Of a stretch of DNA of 64,000 nt, positions 36,284 to 45,734 are shown one piece after another; within the stretch, counting starts at the first letter, position 1, and the number at the start of each line of letters is the position of its first letter. A program made the position numbers and the translations under genes. Source of the DNA: Coraliomargarita sinensis (GTDB lineage: Bacteria; Verrucomicrobiota; Verrucomicrobiia; Opitutales; Coraliomargaritaceae). Under the pieces are notes generated by a model. It searched no databases. It was not told where the DNA came from and worked only from the letters and a program-made list of their open reading frames with translations. The stretch spans positions 372,001 through 436,000 of the forward strand of contig NZ_QHJQ01000003.1 in assembly GCF_003185655.1 (NCBI RefSeq). Direction: 5' to 3'.

Positions 36284-37120
36284 ATGAAAAACCTATCTCT
36301 TATCCTTCGCATTCTCGCGATAGTCGCCGCAGTCGCTGCCACGACCCTGTTCTTTATCAGCAAAGGTAAACTCGCTGATATGGATACCGAACTCACCCAA
36401 ACAAAGCAGGTGCTATCTTCGACCCAAACAGAGTTGAGCGACACACAAAACGTCCTCCAACGTACAGAGACGCAGCTGAAACGGGAGCAAAACAATCTGG
36501 CCGAGACGAAAGCCGAGCTGGAAGAGACCGAGTCCAAATTCTACGCCTCACAACAGGAAGCCACCCGAGCCAAGAATGCTCTTGAAGAAGCTAATACTCA
36601 AATAACCAGCTTGGAGAACGACGCCAGGGAACTCAAAGCTGACTTAGTCGCCACTCAGGAAGAACTGGCCAATGCAAGTCGCGAAGCAGAAATCAATCAG
36701 CTGAACGAGCGCATTGCGGAACTCGAAAGCAAGAATGAAGAGCTCATGGTCGATCTTGAGTCTAAGACTGCTATTGCCGACGCAGTTACCGCTAAGAAGC
36801 AGCAGTCCAGCCCCAATGGCCAAGGTGGTATTGATACTACAATCTCCTCGTTGTCCGTGGGTGGTGAGCCTATTCAAAGGATTCGTCTGGAAACGACAGT
36901 CAACTCCATCAGCACGAACGACGGTCTGATCGTCCTCGACAGCAACCCTGAACTCGGCCTCTCCGCTGGCCAGACCATTACTCTGGTTCAAGACTTGAAG
37001 GCTGTGGGGAAGGTACAGATCCAGAAAATTGAAGAAAACTACGCTGTGGCCAACATACTTCCGGGCAGCACCGGCACCAAGAAGCTGAGCTCCGGCAGCA
37101 AGGTTCAATTACTTCTCTAA
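36284..37120 (+). CDS. Membrane-anchored coiled-coil protein
   Basis: A 278-residue protein with an N-terminal hydrophobic anchor (LILRILAIVAAVAATTLFFI, about 5-24) and then a long heptad-rich coiled coil from about 30 to 165 (TQTELSDTQNVLQRTETQL, AELEETESKFYASQQEATR). Residues 185-278 form a compact beta-rich domain with SISTNDGLIVLDSNPELGLSA and ending GTKKLSSGSKVQLLL. I do not recognise the family. The anchor-coil-small-domain layout suits an envelope spacer reaching into the periplasm. A tiny lipoprotein gene follows after 19 bases. Confidence 0.75.
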   Translation: MKNLSLILRILAIVAAVAATTLFFISKGKLADMDTELTQTKQVLSSTQTELSDTQNVLQRTETQLKREQNNLAETKAELEETESKFYASQQEATRAKNALEEANTQITSLENDARELKADLVATQEELANASREAEINQLNERIAELESKNEELMVDLESKTAIADAVTAKKQQSSPNGQGGIDTTISSLSVGGEPIQRIRLETTVNSISTNDGLIVLDSNPELGLSAGQTITLVQDLKAVGKVQIQKIEENYAVANILPGSTGTKKLSSGSKVQLLL

Positions 37121-37139
37121 TCGGCGGGGCCTGACGAAA

Positions 37140-37289
37140 ATGATCCGACTATTCCTAGTTATCGCCATCGCAATGAGCACGCTCGGTGTCACCGGTTGCT
37201 TTAATAGCTCACCCGATGAGCAATCCGTCCCCTGGAGTCGTCCCGCCGACTGGGAACGAGGCGCGCCGGGCTTCGGTGGCGGCTACTAG
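37140..37289 (+). CDS. Small lipoprotein with PWSRPADWERGAPGF tail
   Basis: 49 residues from ATG 37140. The N-terminus MIRLFLVIAIAMSTLGVTGC is a short signal peptide with lipidated Cys20. The tail has SVPWSRPADWERGAPGFGGGY, Trp/Pro/Gly-rich and likely to be the functional part. It follows the coiled-coil gene after 19 bases and precedes a good terminator, so it is expressed with that gene. I recall similar Pro-Trp small lipoproteins in Verrucomicrobiota but no known function. Confidence 0.6.
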   Translation: MIRLFLVIAIAMSTLGVTGCFNSSPDEQSVPWSRPADWERGAPGFGGGY

Positions 37290-37307
37290 TCCGACAAAGA
37301 TTTTTTC

Positions 37308-37337
37308 AAAAGCCGCAGTTAACTCTGCGGCTTTTTT
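37308..37337 (+). terminator. Rho-independent terminator after the small lipoprotein gene
   Basis: AAAGCCGCAG and CTGCGGCTTT form a perfect 10-bp stem around a short TTAACT loop, followed by further T. It lies 18 bases past the lipoprotein stop and should end the pgi/coiled-coil/lipoprotein transcript. Confidence 0.88.
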
Positions 37338-37538
37338 GTGCCCGCTTCTTTTACGCCGCCGCTGCCGTATGCCCTATCACCTAACTTAATAGCATTTTGC
37401 AGAAGTTTTCTTTGAATAATCGATCCTCGTCGCGAAGTTGCCATAGCCGGGTCGCAGTTTCTTCCGGGGCTTCAGGCCAAGATGGTATCAATTGAAAATT
37501 ACCGTTGGCTCCTGATCCGGAGACGTTATCTATAACAT

Positions 37539-37994
37539 ATGGAATCGTCTGAAAATTCGACGCCCGAGAAGCAAGCGGACACGGGCAAAAACTCAAATTC
37601 TAAAAAACCGCAGTACATGATGGGCATGCTCTGCCACCTGCTGGCACTCACCGCTCTGGTCGGTGTGCCCTTTGGCAATATCCTCGGCCCTCTGGTCATT
37701 TGGCTGATCAAAAAGGAGGATCACCCTTTTATCGATAAGTGCGGAAAGGAATCGCTGAACTTCCAGATTACCGCCACCTTGGCAGGTATGGCGCTAGGCG
37801 TGGTCGCTGTGGTGACGACTTTTATCGCAGCAATTCCCATCATCGGGCTGATTAGCTTTCTGTTTCTACCACTGATTGCCCTGGCCGGCCTCGCCTTAAT
37901 GGTCGCAGTCATCGTCTTCACCGTAATCGCTGCCATCAAAGCCAGCGAGGGCACTAATTATAGATACCCCTACTCCATTCGGCTGATTCAGTAA
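37539..37994 (+). CDS. DUF4870 (Tic20-like) membrane protein
   Basis: A 151-residue protein with a charged N-terminal tail (about 1-25) and the DUF4870 pattern: MLCHLLALTALVGVPFGNILGPLVIWLIKK near 30-59, DHPFIDKCGKESLNFQIT, then two further hydrophobic helices to about 135. The conserved Asp-Lys-Glu-Asn-Phe loop between helices is intact. Proteins of this family are abundant in Gram-negatives and Firmicutes, and their role is unknown. The gene stands alone; a small hairpin (38011-38028) lies after it without a T-run. Confidence 0.85.
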   Translation: MESSENSTPEKQADTGKNSNSKKPQYMMGMLCHLLALTALVGVPFGNILGPLVIWLIKKEDHPFIDKCGKESLNFQITATLAGMALGVVAVVTTFIAAIPIIGLISFLFLPLIALAGLALMVAVIVFTVIAAIKASEGTNYRYPYSIRLIQ

Positions 37995-38082
37995 TCATAG
38001 CTGTTGTTATCCCGTTAAGCTGAACGGGGAACGACGGCACAAACTCCTTGTCGAGTCAGCTAAGCTTTGCACGCTCTGCCCT

Positions 38083-39642
38083 ATGTTAAGACGTATTTTC
38101 TTCGCGAGCCTCTTTGTACCAATGGCTTTGGGAGCCCAGCACGATCCCGGACGCAACGCTGTGCGCAAGCTGGCCAAAGGTGATCACGAAGCGGCGGTAC
38201 AGGAGTTGCATAAGTCAAGAAAACGGAACAGCCCGGTGGATGAAGCGGAGAAGTACGTGGTTCGGGCTCTGTCGGCCAGTCTGCAGGGAGATGGTAAGAC
38301 CGCACTGCAGGAAGCCAAACTGGCTGTGCAACACGGGGCACACCCCGGCCGCTTTGCTGCGGGACCGAAGGATGCTTTTGCCGCACTCTACCAAGCAAAG
38401 GGGTACGAAGAATGGGCTTCGTCCTTCGATCTCGATTTAGTGCACGGCCCCATGATCGGAGCCGTTACCGGGCACTCGGCCAGTATATGGCTGCGGACTG
38501 AAAGTGCCGCCAGGGTTTCCGTTAATTTAAGCTGCTCCGAATCGGATAAGCTGATGCATGCCACCACCTCGGCGGAGACGGATTTTACCGCGGTAGTCCA
38601 TTTTGACGGTCTGGAGCCCGAAACCACTTACGAGGTATCACTCAGCATTGAACAGCGCGAGGTCGGACAGGGTTCATTTCGCACCACAGCCGCCCGGGGC
38701 GAGGCAAGCAAGTTCACCCTGGTGCTCGGAGGCGGTGCCGGCTACACCCCGCAATATGAAAGAATGTGGGCGACGATTGAGAGTCACCATCCCGATGCAT
38801 TGTTCATGCTGGGAGACAATGTCTACATCGATGACCCGACCCATCAGCTGACTCAGGACTATATCTATTATCGACGGCAGTCGGAACCGGGTTGGCGCTC
38901 GCTCGTCTCGAAGACACCAACTTACGCCATCTACGACGATCATGATTTTGGGATGAACGATTGCATTCCGGGTCCCTTTATCGACCAACCCGCCTGGAAG
39001 CGCCCTGTTTGGGAAACTTTCCGCAACAACTGGGCCAACGCCTACTACGGGGGTGGCGACGCCCAACCGGGTTGCTGGTTTGATACCTACATCGGCGACG
39101 TCCATTTCATTTTTTTGGACTGCCGGTATTATCGTGACCGTTCGGGGGGCACCATGTTGGGGCCGGTGCAAAAGGAGTGGTTGTTCGAAACACTCAAGCA
39201 CTCCAAGGGAACTTTCAAGGTCCTGGCCTCCTCCGTCCCCTGGAGCGCCGGCGTCAAACCGGGCAGTCGCGACACCTGGGACGGCTTCCCCGCAGAGCGT
39301 GAGTCGATTTTTAGTTTCATTGAAGCCAATCAAATTGACGGGGCGGTTCTGATCTCTGCGGATCGTCACCGGGTGGATGTTCGCAAGACGGAACGTGTCG
39401 GCGGCTATGACCTCTATGAAATCATGAGTTCCCGACTGACCAACGTGCATACTCACGGCCTGGTAAAGAACGCCAAGGGCTCGGAATTTATTCTGGGCTA
39501 CAACGCCACACCGGCCTTTGCCAAGTTGACCTTCGATACGAAAGCCAAACCGCCAACGCTGCACGGCTCAATCATCGATATCGACAATCATGAACATGGC
39601 ACCTTCGAACTCACTCTGGATCAATTGCGCCACGAACGGTAA
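38083..39642 (+). CDS. PhoD-family alkaline phosphatase/phosphodiesterase
   Basis: A secreted metallophosphoesterase of 519 residues. A signal peptide occupies about 1-18 (FASLFVPMALGAQ). Residues 20-110 are an unusual helical lead with short repeats resembling a tetratricopeptide-like unit (AVQELHKSRKRN, KTALQEAKLAVQHG). A PhoD-type N-terminal beta domain (about 122-220) precedes the catalytic core: LGDNVYIDD near 243-251, IYDDHDFGMND near 284-294 and ISADRHRVD near 424-432, which supply metal ligands. It should release phosphate from organic esters or diesters outside the cytoplasm. Its TAA overlaps the next ATG by one base. Confidence 0.88.
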   Translation: MLRRIFFASLFVPMALGAQHDPGRNAVRKLAKGDHEAAVQELHKSRKRNSPVDEAEKYVVRALSASLQGDGKTALQEAKLAVQHGAHPGRFAAGPKDAFAALYQAKGYEEWASSFDLDLVHGPMIGAVTGHSASIWLRTESAARVSVNLSCSESDKLMHATTSAETDFTAVVHFDGLEPETTYEVSLSIEQREVGQGSFRTTAARGEASKFTLVLGGGAGYTPQYERMWATIESHHPDALFMLGDNVYIDDPTHQLTQDYIYYRRQSEPGWRSLVSKTPTYAIYDDHDFGMNDCIPGPFIDQPAWKRPVWETFRNNWANAYYGGGDAQPGCWFDTYIGDVHFIFLDCRYYRDRSGGTMLGPVQKEWLFETLKHSKGTFKVLASSVPWSAGVKPGSRDTWDGFPAERESIFSFIEANQIDGAVLISADRHRVDVRKTERVGGYDLYEIMSSRLTNVHTHGLVKNAKGSEFILGYNATPAFAKLTFDTKAKPPTLHGSIIDIDNHEHGTFELTLDQLRHER

Positions 39643-40535
39643 TGTGTGATCCCGATCCGGCACCCTTGTCGACAGATAAGGAAAACCGGTGCCGGTTGAT
39701 CGGCATCCTTCGTCTGGGTAGCTGTGCCTGTTTTCTCGGCTGGGCCTGGCAACACCTGCGCTGGGGTGGGCCCTACGATGCAGTGCTCTGGAACCCTAAC
39801 TATTGCGGATGGCTCGCAGATTTGCTTGGCGTCTCCTGGGAAGCCTATGTCGCCGAGGTTGTCACCGACAGCCGGATCCTTTTCGGCGTCCGTTTGCTTG
39901 GATTCTTTTACGCGGCCTTGGCCGTAGTGTCGATCACTGCCAGACGGGATCGATTCGTGCAGCTCAGCTTTTTGGCGCTGGGTTCCCTAGGACTGGCCTT
40001 CCTGACCTTCTGTAAATTCATAAATTCCGGATACGTAGCGGCCATCCTTGTTGAACAGGGAGGGCAAGTCCTCGCGCCCTGGGTCTTGTTACTGGCTTTG
40101 CAGCGCGGTGTAAAAGATCACCTTACCATCGGTTTAGCTATCATCGCATTTTGTGCCACATTCGTCGGACATGGGATTTACGCGATTGGCTGGGCTCCGA
40201 CACCCGGCCACTTTTATGGACTCACCTATGGGATCCTCCGTACCGGAGCAGAGGCGACCGATCTCTTCCTTAAGTTTGCGGGTGTGATGGACTTCCTGGT
40301 TTGCGCGGCACTTGTCGTGCCCCCGCTCCGCCGTATCGGTCTCGCCTATGCAGCCCTTTGGGGCTTGCTCACGAGCCTCAGCCGCCCAGCAGCTGGCATG
40401 TCGCTAGCCTTGCCCTGGTGGGGCGCCGACCAGTTCCTGCACGAGGCTGTCTATCGAATGCCGCATATCACTTTGCCCATTTTTCTTTTCCTGGCCTTCA
40501 GCTCTTTTTCTAAAGAGCGCTCCGGCAATTTCTGA
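39642..40535 (+). CDS. Polytopic membrane protein of unknown function
   Basis: A 297-residue protein with about seven or eight hydrophobic segments (for example near 20-38, 85-105, 110-130, 150-165, 170-190 and 225-245) joined by short loops. It is coupled to the PhoD gene through a TAATG overlap and so is made together with that phosphatase. I cannot name the family; a few features, such as HLRWGGPYDAVLWN and WWGADQFLHEAVYR, suggest a vitamin-K-carboxylase-like or DoxX-like integral membrane protein, but that is weak. Confidence 0.6.
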   Translation: MCDPDPAPLSTDKENRCRLIGILRLGSCACFLGWAWQHLRWGGPYDAVLWNPNYCGWLADLLGVSWEAYVAEVVTDSRILFGVRLLGFFYAALAVVSITARRDRFVQLSFLALGSLGLAFLTFCKFINSGYVAAILVEQGGQVLAPWVLLLALQRGVKDHLTIGLAIIAFCATFVGHGIYAIGWAPTPGHFYGLTYGILRTGAEATDLFLKFAGVMDFLVCAALVVPPLRRIGLAYAALWGLLTSLSRPAAGMSLALPWWGADQFLHEAVYRMPHITLPIFLFLAFSSFSKERSGNF

Positions 40536-40714
40536 AAACTCTCTAAGTGCAATGGCACTTCGTTAAGCGGTAGAAGTTTGTTTTCTGCTGCTGGACGTAA
40601 GTGACCTGCTTCAGCCGGTCACCCGGGCTTGCAAGTGCTGCCGTTTGGCCGATTCGGGTCGCACGGCTATAAGCAGAGCGACTACGGTAAATACTCTTAA
40701 CTAAGTTTCATTCT

Positions 40715-43093
40715 TTAAGCGGACTCCTCCAAATCTTTAATCATCTTTCTGACCCGCTCGATGATGGGCTGCAGGCCCTTGGCCTCCCAGTGGGCCATCA
40801 GGTCTTTTTCCAGTTGGCGTAATCGGGGAAGCATCGGTTTGGCCGCGCTACCGTATTTTTCCAGAGCGTCGAGGCAGCTGTTGATGCGGCTGCGCTTGTT
40901 CCATCTCTGAATATCCATGAGATCAAGGCAGAGTGGAATAGCCTGTTTGATGTTGTGGTCGGCAAAAAGATGGAGACCGGCGAGGCGAATCCCATCGGCA
41001 AACATGATCCCACTGGGTGCGGGCTTCACAATCGCATCATAGATTGCAGGCAGCAGAGGTTCGAGTTCCTTGATCGAGAGCTGCTGATAGATGCCGGTAA
41101 ACGAGGAGCGGGCCCGTCCGTCTTCATTCTTAAGGCCGGCAGCCACCGCCTTGCGGAGCAAGTCTTTGTCGACATTCTCAAGGTCATGTTTTTTCAACAT
41201 TTTCCCGAACACGGTAAAACTGAGAAAACGCTGCTCCATACCACGCGGGTCTTCCTCTCTCGGCCCCTCGGCCACACGCTCCAAAAGATCGGGCAGCGCG
41301 GGCATACCGGCATCACCCATGGCCGCAATGGCCTCGGCCGCTTTGACCCGCAACCATAGATCGTCGGCATGCAGTGTTTCGCGCAGCTCGGAAAAAGCGG
41401 GTGCCGATCGCTTACCGAGCTTGATGAATGTCTGACATGCGCCGATGCGTGATTCGAGACGGCCCGATTCAAGTTTACGGATCAAGTCACGCATCGGTGC
41501 TTCGCCCTTACGCCGGGCCAAGGCTTCCGCCGCCCGTTCCCGGACGACCGGCGACCAGCTGTCGAGACGGTCGAGCAACTCCTCTTGACTCAAGGCATCG
41601 TGGAAACTGTGGCGATCGTGCCGGGTCCAACCTTTACCATCCTCGATGAGTGATTGGGCAGTTCGGGGATCCATCTGTGGTGCATAGCTCCCTTCCCGAC
41701 CCGTCAGGACAAGTGATTTTAACGGCATCGCATAGGCAAGTAGAAAGGCTCCGCTGGCATCCCAACCCTTGGTTTTGTCACCACGCATCTGTGGCGGCCC
41801 TTGGTGGAGGAAGCTGCCGTCCCAGCGGCGGGCCAGATCGTAATACCAGGCACCATAGGTATCCATCCAGGCTCCCGTCGCGTGCGGCCCACCCTGGGCG
41901 ACGCCGGGCATCGCCCAGGTAATGTTCCAAAAGTTGCCGGTATGCCCGTAATCACGTTCGGCTCCGTGGGCGGCGACACTCATGTGGTTGAAGTATTTCG
42001 CAGGCTCCGGCTCATCCAGAAGACTAAAGAGAACAGCTGCCATGCTGCATTTGCCATTGTCTTCGTGCGTTTGGATCCAGGGCGAATGGTCACCGTACGG
42101 CACGGCTCCCTTGCCGGTGTAAAAACGCAGCAACTTGGCGCTGCGCTCAATCGCCCGTTGAACGACAGGGTCATCGACCCCGGCTTTGCGAGCCAGTACC
42201 AGCGAGGTGGTCAGCGGCAGCCCCGGTGCATTCATCATTCCGTAGCCGACCAGCCGACCGTCCTGTCCGGCAAATTTGTGCCCCCAGGAACCCACGATAC
42301 TCTGCCCCTCGGCCGCCTCCATCGCCAGACGCTGGAGTCCGGGCATGACGGACTGGTCGTCAGTAATCATGACATATTCCGCAAGGAACATAATGACATA
42401 ACCATACCACCAGGTCGCCATACTCTTCGTGGAATACTGAGCCGCCCACTCCGCTTCCTTTTTGATCACAGGGAAGTAAGTGGACTTGCCGCTGGCGAGC
42501 AGGGCCAGCGCGTTCAGAGAGCGGGTAATGGGATTCCCCTTGTAATCGGGCTTAGCCATGCGCTTGGCCAAGGCCTCGCAACCCTGTTCAAAAATCACCT
42601 TCGATTTGGCGCATCCGTAGGGCGCCGTATCGCTATAAGCACCGAGCACCGGAAGCTGAATCCGCACACCTTCGGTCCGGCCGTCCCGCCAGCGCAAGAG
42701 CTCCAGCTCGCCGCCGCCCCGCGGTGTCTCCGCTGCCGTGAGCGCACGGCCGAATTCTTCGCGCGGGTCATAGGAAAACGGCTGACCTGCCACCCCCAGG
42801 ATTACATCACCCACTTCCAGAACGCCCTCGGCAGGCGAGTCTTCGGCCACCACGGTCACCGCAACCTGCCGCGCATATGAGGTGGTCAAATTCTCGCTGT
42901 ACATCCACCCGCGCGCACCGGTCGCACCCAGATTCCAGTCATGCGTGGCGCCCTCGGGAATGGACTCACCTTTGGTCAGGTCGGGGTGATCCATTTTTTG
43001 TTTTCGCGCCGCTTCAGTTGGAGCGCTGAATAGAACCGCCAAGACGAAGATGCCCAGAAACCGGGCGCATAAGCTGAGAAAAGTGGTCGACAT
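40715..43093 (-). CDS. Secreted DUF6288-type protein with PDZ domain and HEAT-like repeats
   Basis: A 792-residue exported protein with a signal peptide at about 1-29. Residues 45-165 contain DWNLGATGARGWMYS and a PDZ-like segment (VLEVGDVILGVAGQPFSY). The middle (about 190-490) is an alpha-barrel-like region with GNFWNITWAMPG and HDRHSFHDALSQEEL. Residues 510-790 are HEAT-type repeats (VRERAAEALARRKGEAPM, LWLRVKAAEAIAAMGDAG). I assign it to DUF6288 from memory of verrucomicrobial proteins; no activity is known. The second copy at 61649-64000 shares the first two regions but ends differently. The gene lies 148 bases downstream of the esterase gene on the same strand. Confidence 0.72.
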   Translation of the reverse strand: MSTTFLSLCARFLGIFVLAVLFSAPTEAARKQKMDHPDLTKGESIPEGATHDWNLGATGARGWMYSENLTTSYARQVAVTVVAEDSPAEGVLEVGDVILGVAGQPFSYDPREEFGRALTAAETPRGGGELELLRWRDGRTEGVRIQLPVLGAYSDTAPYGCAKSKVIFEQGCEALAKRMAKPDYKGNPITRSLNALALLASGKSTYFPVIKKEAEWAAQYSTKSMATWWYGYVIMFLAEYVMITDDQSVMPGLQRLAMEAAEGQSIVGSWGHKFAGQDGRLVGYGMMNAPGLPLTTSLVLARKAGVDDPVVQRAIERSAKLLRFYTGKGAVPYGDHSPWIQTHEDNGKCSMAAVLFSLLDEPEPAKYFNHMSVAAHGAERDYGHTGNFWNITWAMPGVAQGGPHATGAWMDTYGAWYYDLARRWDGSFLHQGPPQMRGDKTKGWDASGAFLLAYAMPLKSLVLTGREGSYAPQMDPRTAQSLIEDGKGWTRHDRHSFHDALSQEELLDRLDSWSPVVRERAAEALARRKGEAPMRDLIRKLESGRLESRIGACQTFIKLGKRSAPAFSELRETLHADDLWLRVKAAEAIAAMGDAGMPALPDLLERVAEGPREEDPRGMEQRFLSFTVFGKMLKKHDLENVDKDLLRKAVAAGLKNEDGRARSSFTGIYQQLSIKELEPLLPAIYDAIVKPAPSGIMFADGIRLAGLHLFADHNIKQAIPLCLDLMDIQRWNKRSRINSCLDALEKYGSAAKPMLPRLRQLEKDLMAHWEAKGLQPIIERVRKMIKDLEESA

Positions 43094-43241
43094 AATGTTG
43101 GAGAGTTGAAAACCGAACGATTTGTATCGGTCCGAATGTAAACTGAACGCTACCGTGCTCGCATCTCAGTCCCGGGCCAATCTCAAAGTAATGAGCCTAG
43201 TTGGAAGCAACTAGCGGGAAAGCTCTTCGATACATTTGAAC

Positions 43242-45734
43242 TTATTCGGACGCCGAGCCTTCTTCGAGCAGACTTACCATCGCACTCCCGAGTGCGTCGC
43301 CAACCAGCATATAAGTATGAGCATTCTTGTTATAATGGCTGTTGGAAGCGCCACCCTGATTGAGCGGGTGCGCATAAACAGTTTTCACATTACCGGCGTA
43401 GGACGGGTATTTGCCCGCTGATCCATCGACCGCGAGCTGCCCTTCAAGAATCGCTTTCTCGGCCGGGTTCTCGCCGTCCTTCGGTGTTTGTCCGAGCGTG
43501 GCAAGGACGAACGGTGCATTGGATACGACTTTTCCGGGATAGCGTTTTGAATAATAGTTCCGCAGCGAATCGATCAGGTTGACAAGGTTCTCTTCGTATT
43601 TGGTCGCATAAGCCATATCATAGCGATCCTTATCCCCCTGCCACCAGACAAAGCCGGCAATTTCGAAGCCCTGATCGGCCCAGTCGGGGTACTCGGTCGC
43701 GAAGTTGTCCAGCACATCGACGACATTCGTCACGGGGTCGGCAGCAACGCCCCACTCGCTTTCATCGAGGAAGAAGCGGTCATACTCCCTGCCGGCCCAC
43801 CAACCGGGATTCTCCGCCGGCGCCTCACCGATCGGGCGCTTACTCGGCCCCTCGCCATAACCGGCATAGATCTGACCATCGTATTCATAGGACGGGCTGC
43901 CCGGAGGCAAAATGTCCCAGCCAAGTCCACGATTGCCGGTACATGATTTAAGCAGCAGAACTGGTTCGTCGTGATACCAGCCCATGATGTAACCAAAGCC
44001 CAACTCGGGACCAAACATGGAACCTAACTTGCCCGGGGAAAGCGCTGCGTTCTCATGGTCGGAAATGACCCCGCGATAGCGGACATCCTTTCGAACCGTC
44101 CACTTGTTCGATCCATCGATCAGGTTGGGGAATTTGTTCTGCCGGATGACCATGGTCTCAAGGCTGCCCTCTCCCGATCCTTTGACCTTCCCGAAGCCAA
44201 CCATGTTGGATTGGCCGGACATAATGTAGACCTTTACCGGCTTGTCGACCGAACCGGCCGAGCCGTCCGGATCGGGTAACGGGTATGGCAGCGGCGGTTT
44301 CGATGAAGCATCACTTGGATCAGTGTGTGCCGAGGTCACCTCATACCAGTCGGTGACCTGGTCCGCATCAGTGTCGGCCATGTATGGATCGGAACCAGTG
44401 GCAGACTTATCAACGTAGTTTTTGTCGTTGGTCTCCACTCCATCGACGAGGCCGTCATCATCCCAGTCGGTATCCATCGGATTCGTTCCGGTGTCGGCAG
44501 CGCTCTTCCAAACGCCCGTATTTGTCTCAATAAGATCACTCAAGCCGTCCCCGTCGGTATCCGCCAAAAGAGGGTTTGTGAAGGGGCGCTTCCCGGCAAG
44601 GCCTTTGATTTCGGCTCCGTCGGAAAGAGTGTCGCCATCCGTGTCCGGATCGTTCGGATTCGTGCCGAATTTGTATTCTTCCAGAGCAGTCAGTTGGTCG
44701 CTATCGAGATCGGACCCCGGATCGAGTGCCGTGTTCGAGACAGGCTCGGTTTGCGCTAATTCGTAATCGTCCGGAAGGCCGTCGCCATCGGTATCCGCAA
44801 TCGTAAACGTGTAAATCGTGCTGGAGCGTGCAATACCGTTGGGATTGCCTTCGGGATAGGAATCGATCTGCCAGTAATACGTACCTGCAGTCGGTGCATT
44901 GACCACGGCAGTGTCAGTTAACTTACCGTCCACCACCAGATTCAGCGAATCCGGATCCGTACCGAAGCGGATATCGACGCAGGTCTTGTTCGAGGGGGCA
45001 CTGGCCGGCATATTTGTCCACGTAAGTGTGACCTCGCCCCCGTTGAAAAGATTCTCTCCGCTCGCCGGAGTCGGCGCATAATCGTGCCCCACAATCAACC
45101 GGACATTGTCATACAGGGCGTCCCCATCGGCATCGTCAAAACGGATGCCCAATTCTTTACCCAAATGAGCGCTGTCCTCCTCCGGAGTATATGTAATCGA
45201 GAAACTGTCCGACATGTCACTGCCCGTGATCGGCCCGCCGGCTTTGGCCACCACCGTACCCGCAGAGGCATTGGGATTTTTACGTGCTTTATTGTCATCC
45301 TCGGGGCCGAAGGCCACCAGTTCAGCGCGGTAATTCCCACTCGCGTCTTTCAACACCGCTGCATTGAACGTCAGCGTGTAAGTGACTCCGGCTGTGATGG
45401 TTTGACCGGTGGCCCCTTCGGCAGTGGTCAGACTGGTCGTCGAATAGTTCAAAAAGTAGCCCTGGTCACCATAAGGCGTGGTAAATTCCGGTGTGTCTGG
45501 CCAGGCAACCGTTTCATTATAAAGACCGCGCAGGTTAGCGTTGTAGGCGCCGGCAGAGCCGACCCAGTGCCCGTTGTCCGGAACCGTTTTACTCTGGAAG
45601 CCGCTCACTTCGGGGCTTTCAAAGCTCTCCGCGAAAACGACTTCAGCAGTCGCAGAGGATAAACAAGCCAGGGCCAAAGCGGCACCGAGAGAGGAAATTG
45701 AGGCAACTGAGTAATGGCGTGTAATTCTATTCAT
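43242..45734 (-). CDS. Sialate O-acetylesterase-type secreted hydrolase with thrombospondin-3 repeats
   Basis: An 830-residue exported protein. Signal peptide about 1-30; residues 33-215 form a beta-sandwich, probably carbohydrate-binding (VVFAESFESPEVSGF). A fibronectin-like segment leads to five or so calcium-binding TSP3 repeats at about 315-490 (DTDGDGLPDDYE, DTDGDTLSDGAE, DTDGDGLSDLIE, DWDDDGLVDGVE). The SASA catalytic domain starts near 500 with VKVYIMSGQSNMVG, whose Ser is the nucleophile, and runs to GGASNSHYNKNAHTYM near the end, which supplies His. It likely removes acetyl groups from acetylated polysaccharides outside the cell. The substrate (sialic acid, xylan or algal glycan) is open. 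Confidence 0.85.
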   Translation of the reverse strand: MNRITRHYSVASISSLGAALALACLSSATAEVVFAESFESPEVSGFQSKTVPDNGHWVGSAGAYNANLRGLYNETVAWPDTPEFTTPYGDQGYFLNYSTTSLTTAEGATGQTITAGVTYTLTFNAAVLKDASGNYRAELVAFGPEDDNKARKNPNASAGTVVAKAGGPITGSDMSDSFSITYTPEEDSAHLGKELGIRFDDADGDALYDNVRLIVGHDYAPTPASGENLFNGGEVTLTWTNMPASAPSNKTCVDIRFGTDPDSLNLVVDGKLTDTAVVNAPTAGTYYWQIDSYPEGNPNGIARSSTIYTFTIADTDGDGLPDDYELAQTEPVSNTALDPGSDLDSDQLTALEEYKFGTNPNDPDTDGDTLSDGAEIKGLAGKRPFTNPLLADTDGDGLSDLIETNTGVWKSAADTGTNPMDTDWDDDGLVDGVETNDKNYVDKSATGSDPYMADTDADQVTDWYEVTSAHTDPSDASSKPPLPYPLPDPDGSAGSVDKPVKVYIMSGQSNMVGFGKVKGSGEGSLETMVIRQNKFPNLIDGSNKWTVRKDVRYRGVISDHENAALSPGKLGSMFGPELGFGYIMGWYHDEPVLLLKSCTGNRGLGWDILPPGSPSYEYDGQIYAGYGEGPSKRPIGEAPAENPGWWAGREYDRFFLDESEWGVAADPVTNVVDVLDNFATEYPDWADQGFEIAGFVWWQGDKDRYDMAYATKYEENLVNLIDSLRNYYSKRYPGKVVSNAPFVLATLGQTPKDGENPAEKAILEGQLAVDGSAGKYPSYAGNVKTVYAHPLNQGGASNSHYNKNAHTYMLVGDALGSAMVSLLEEGSASE

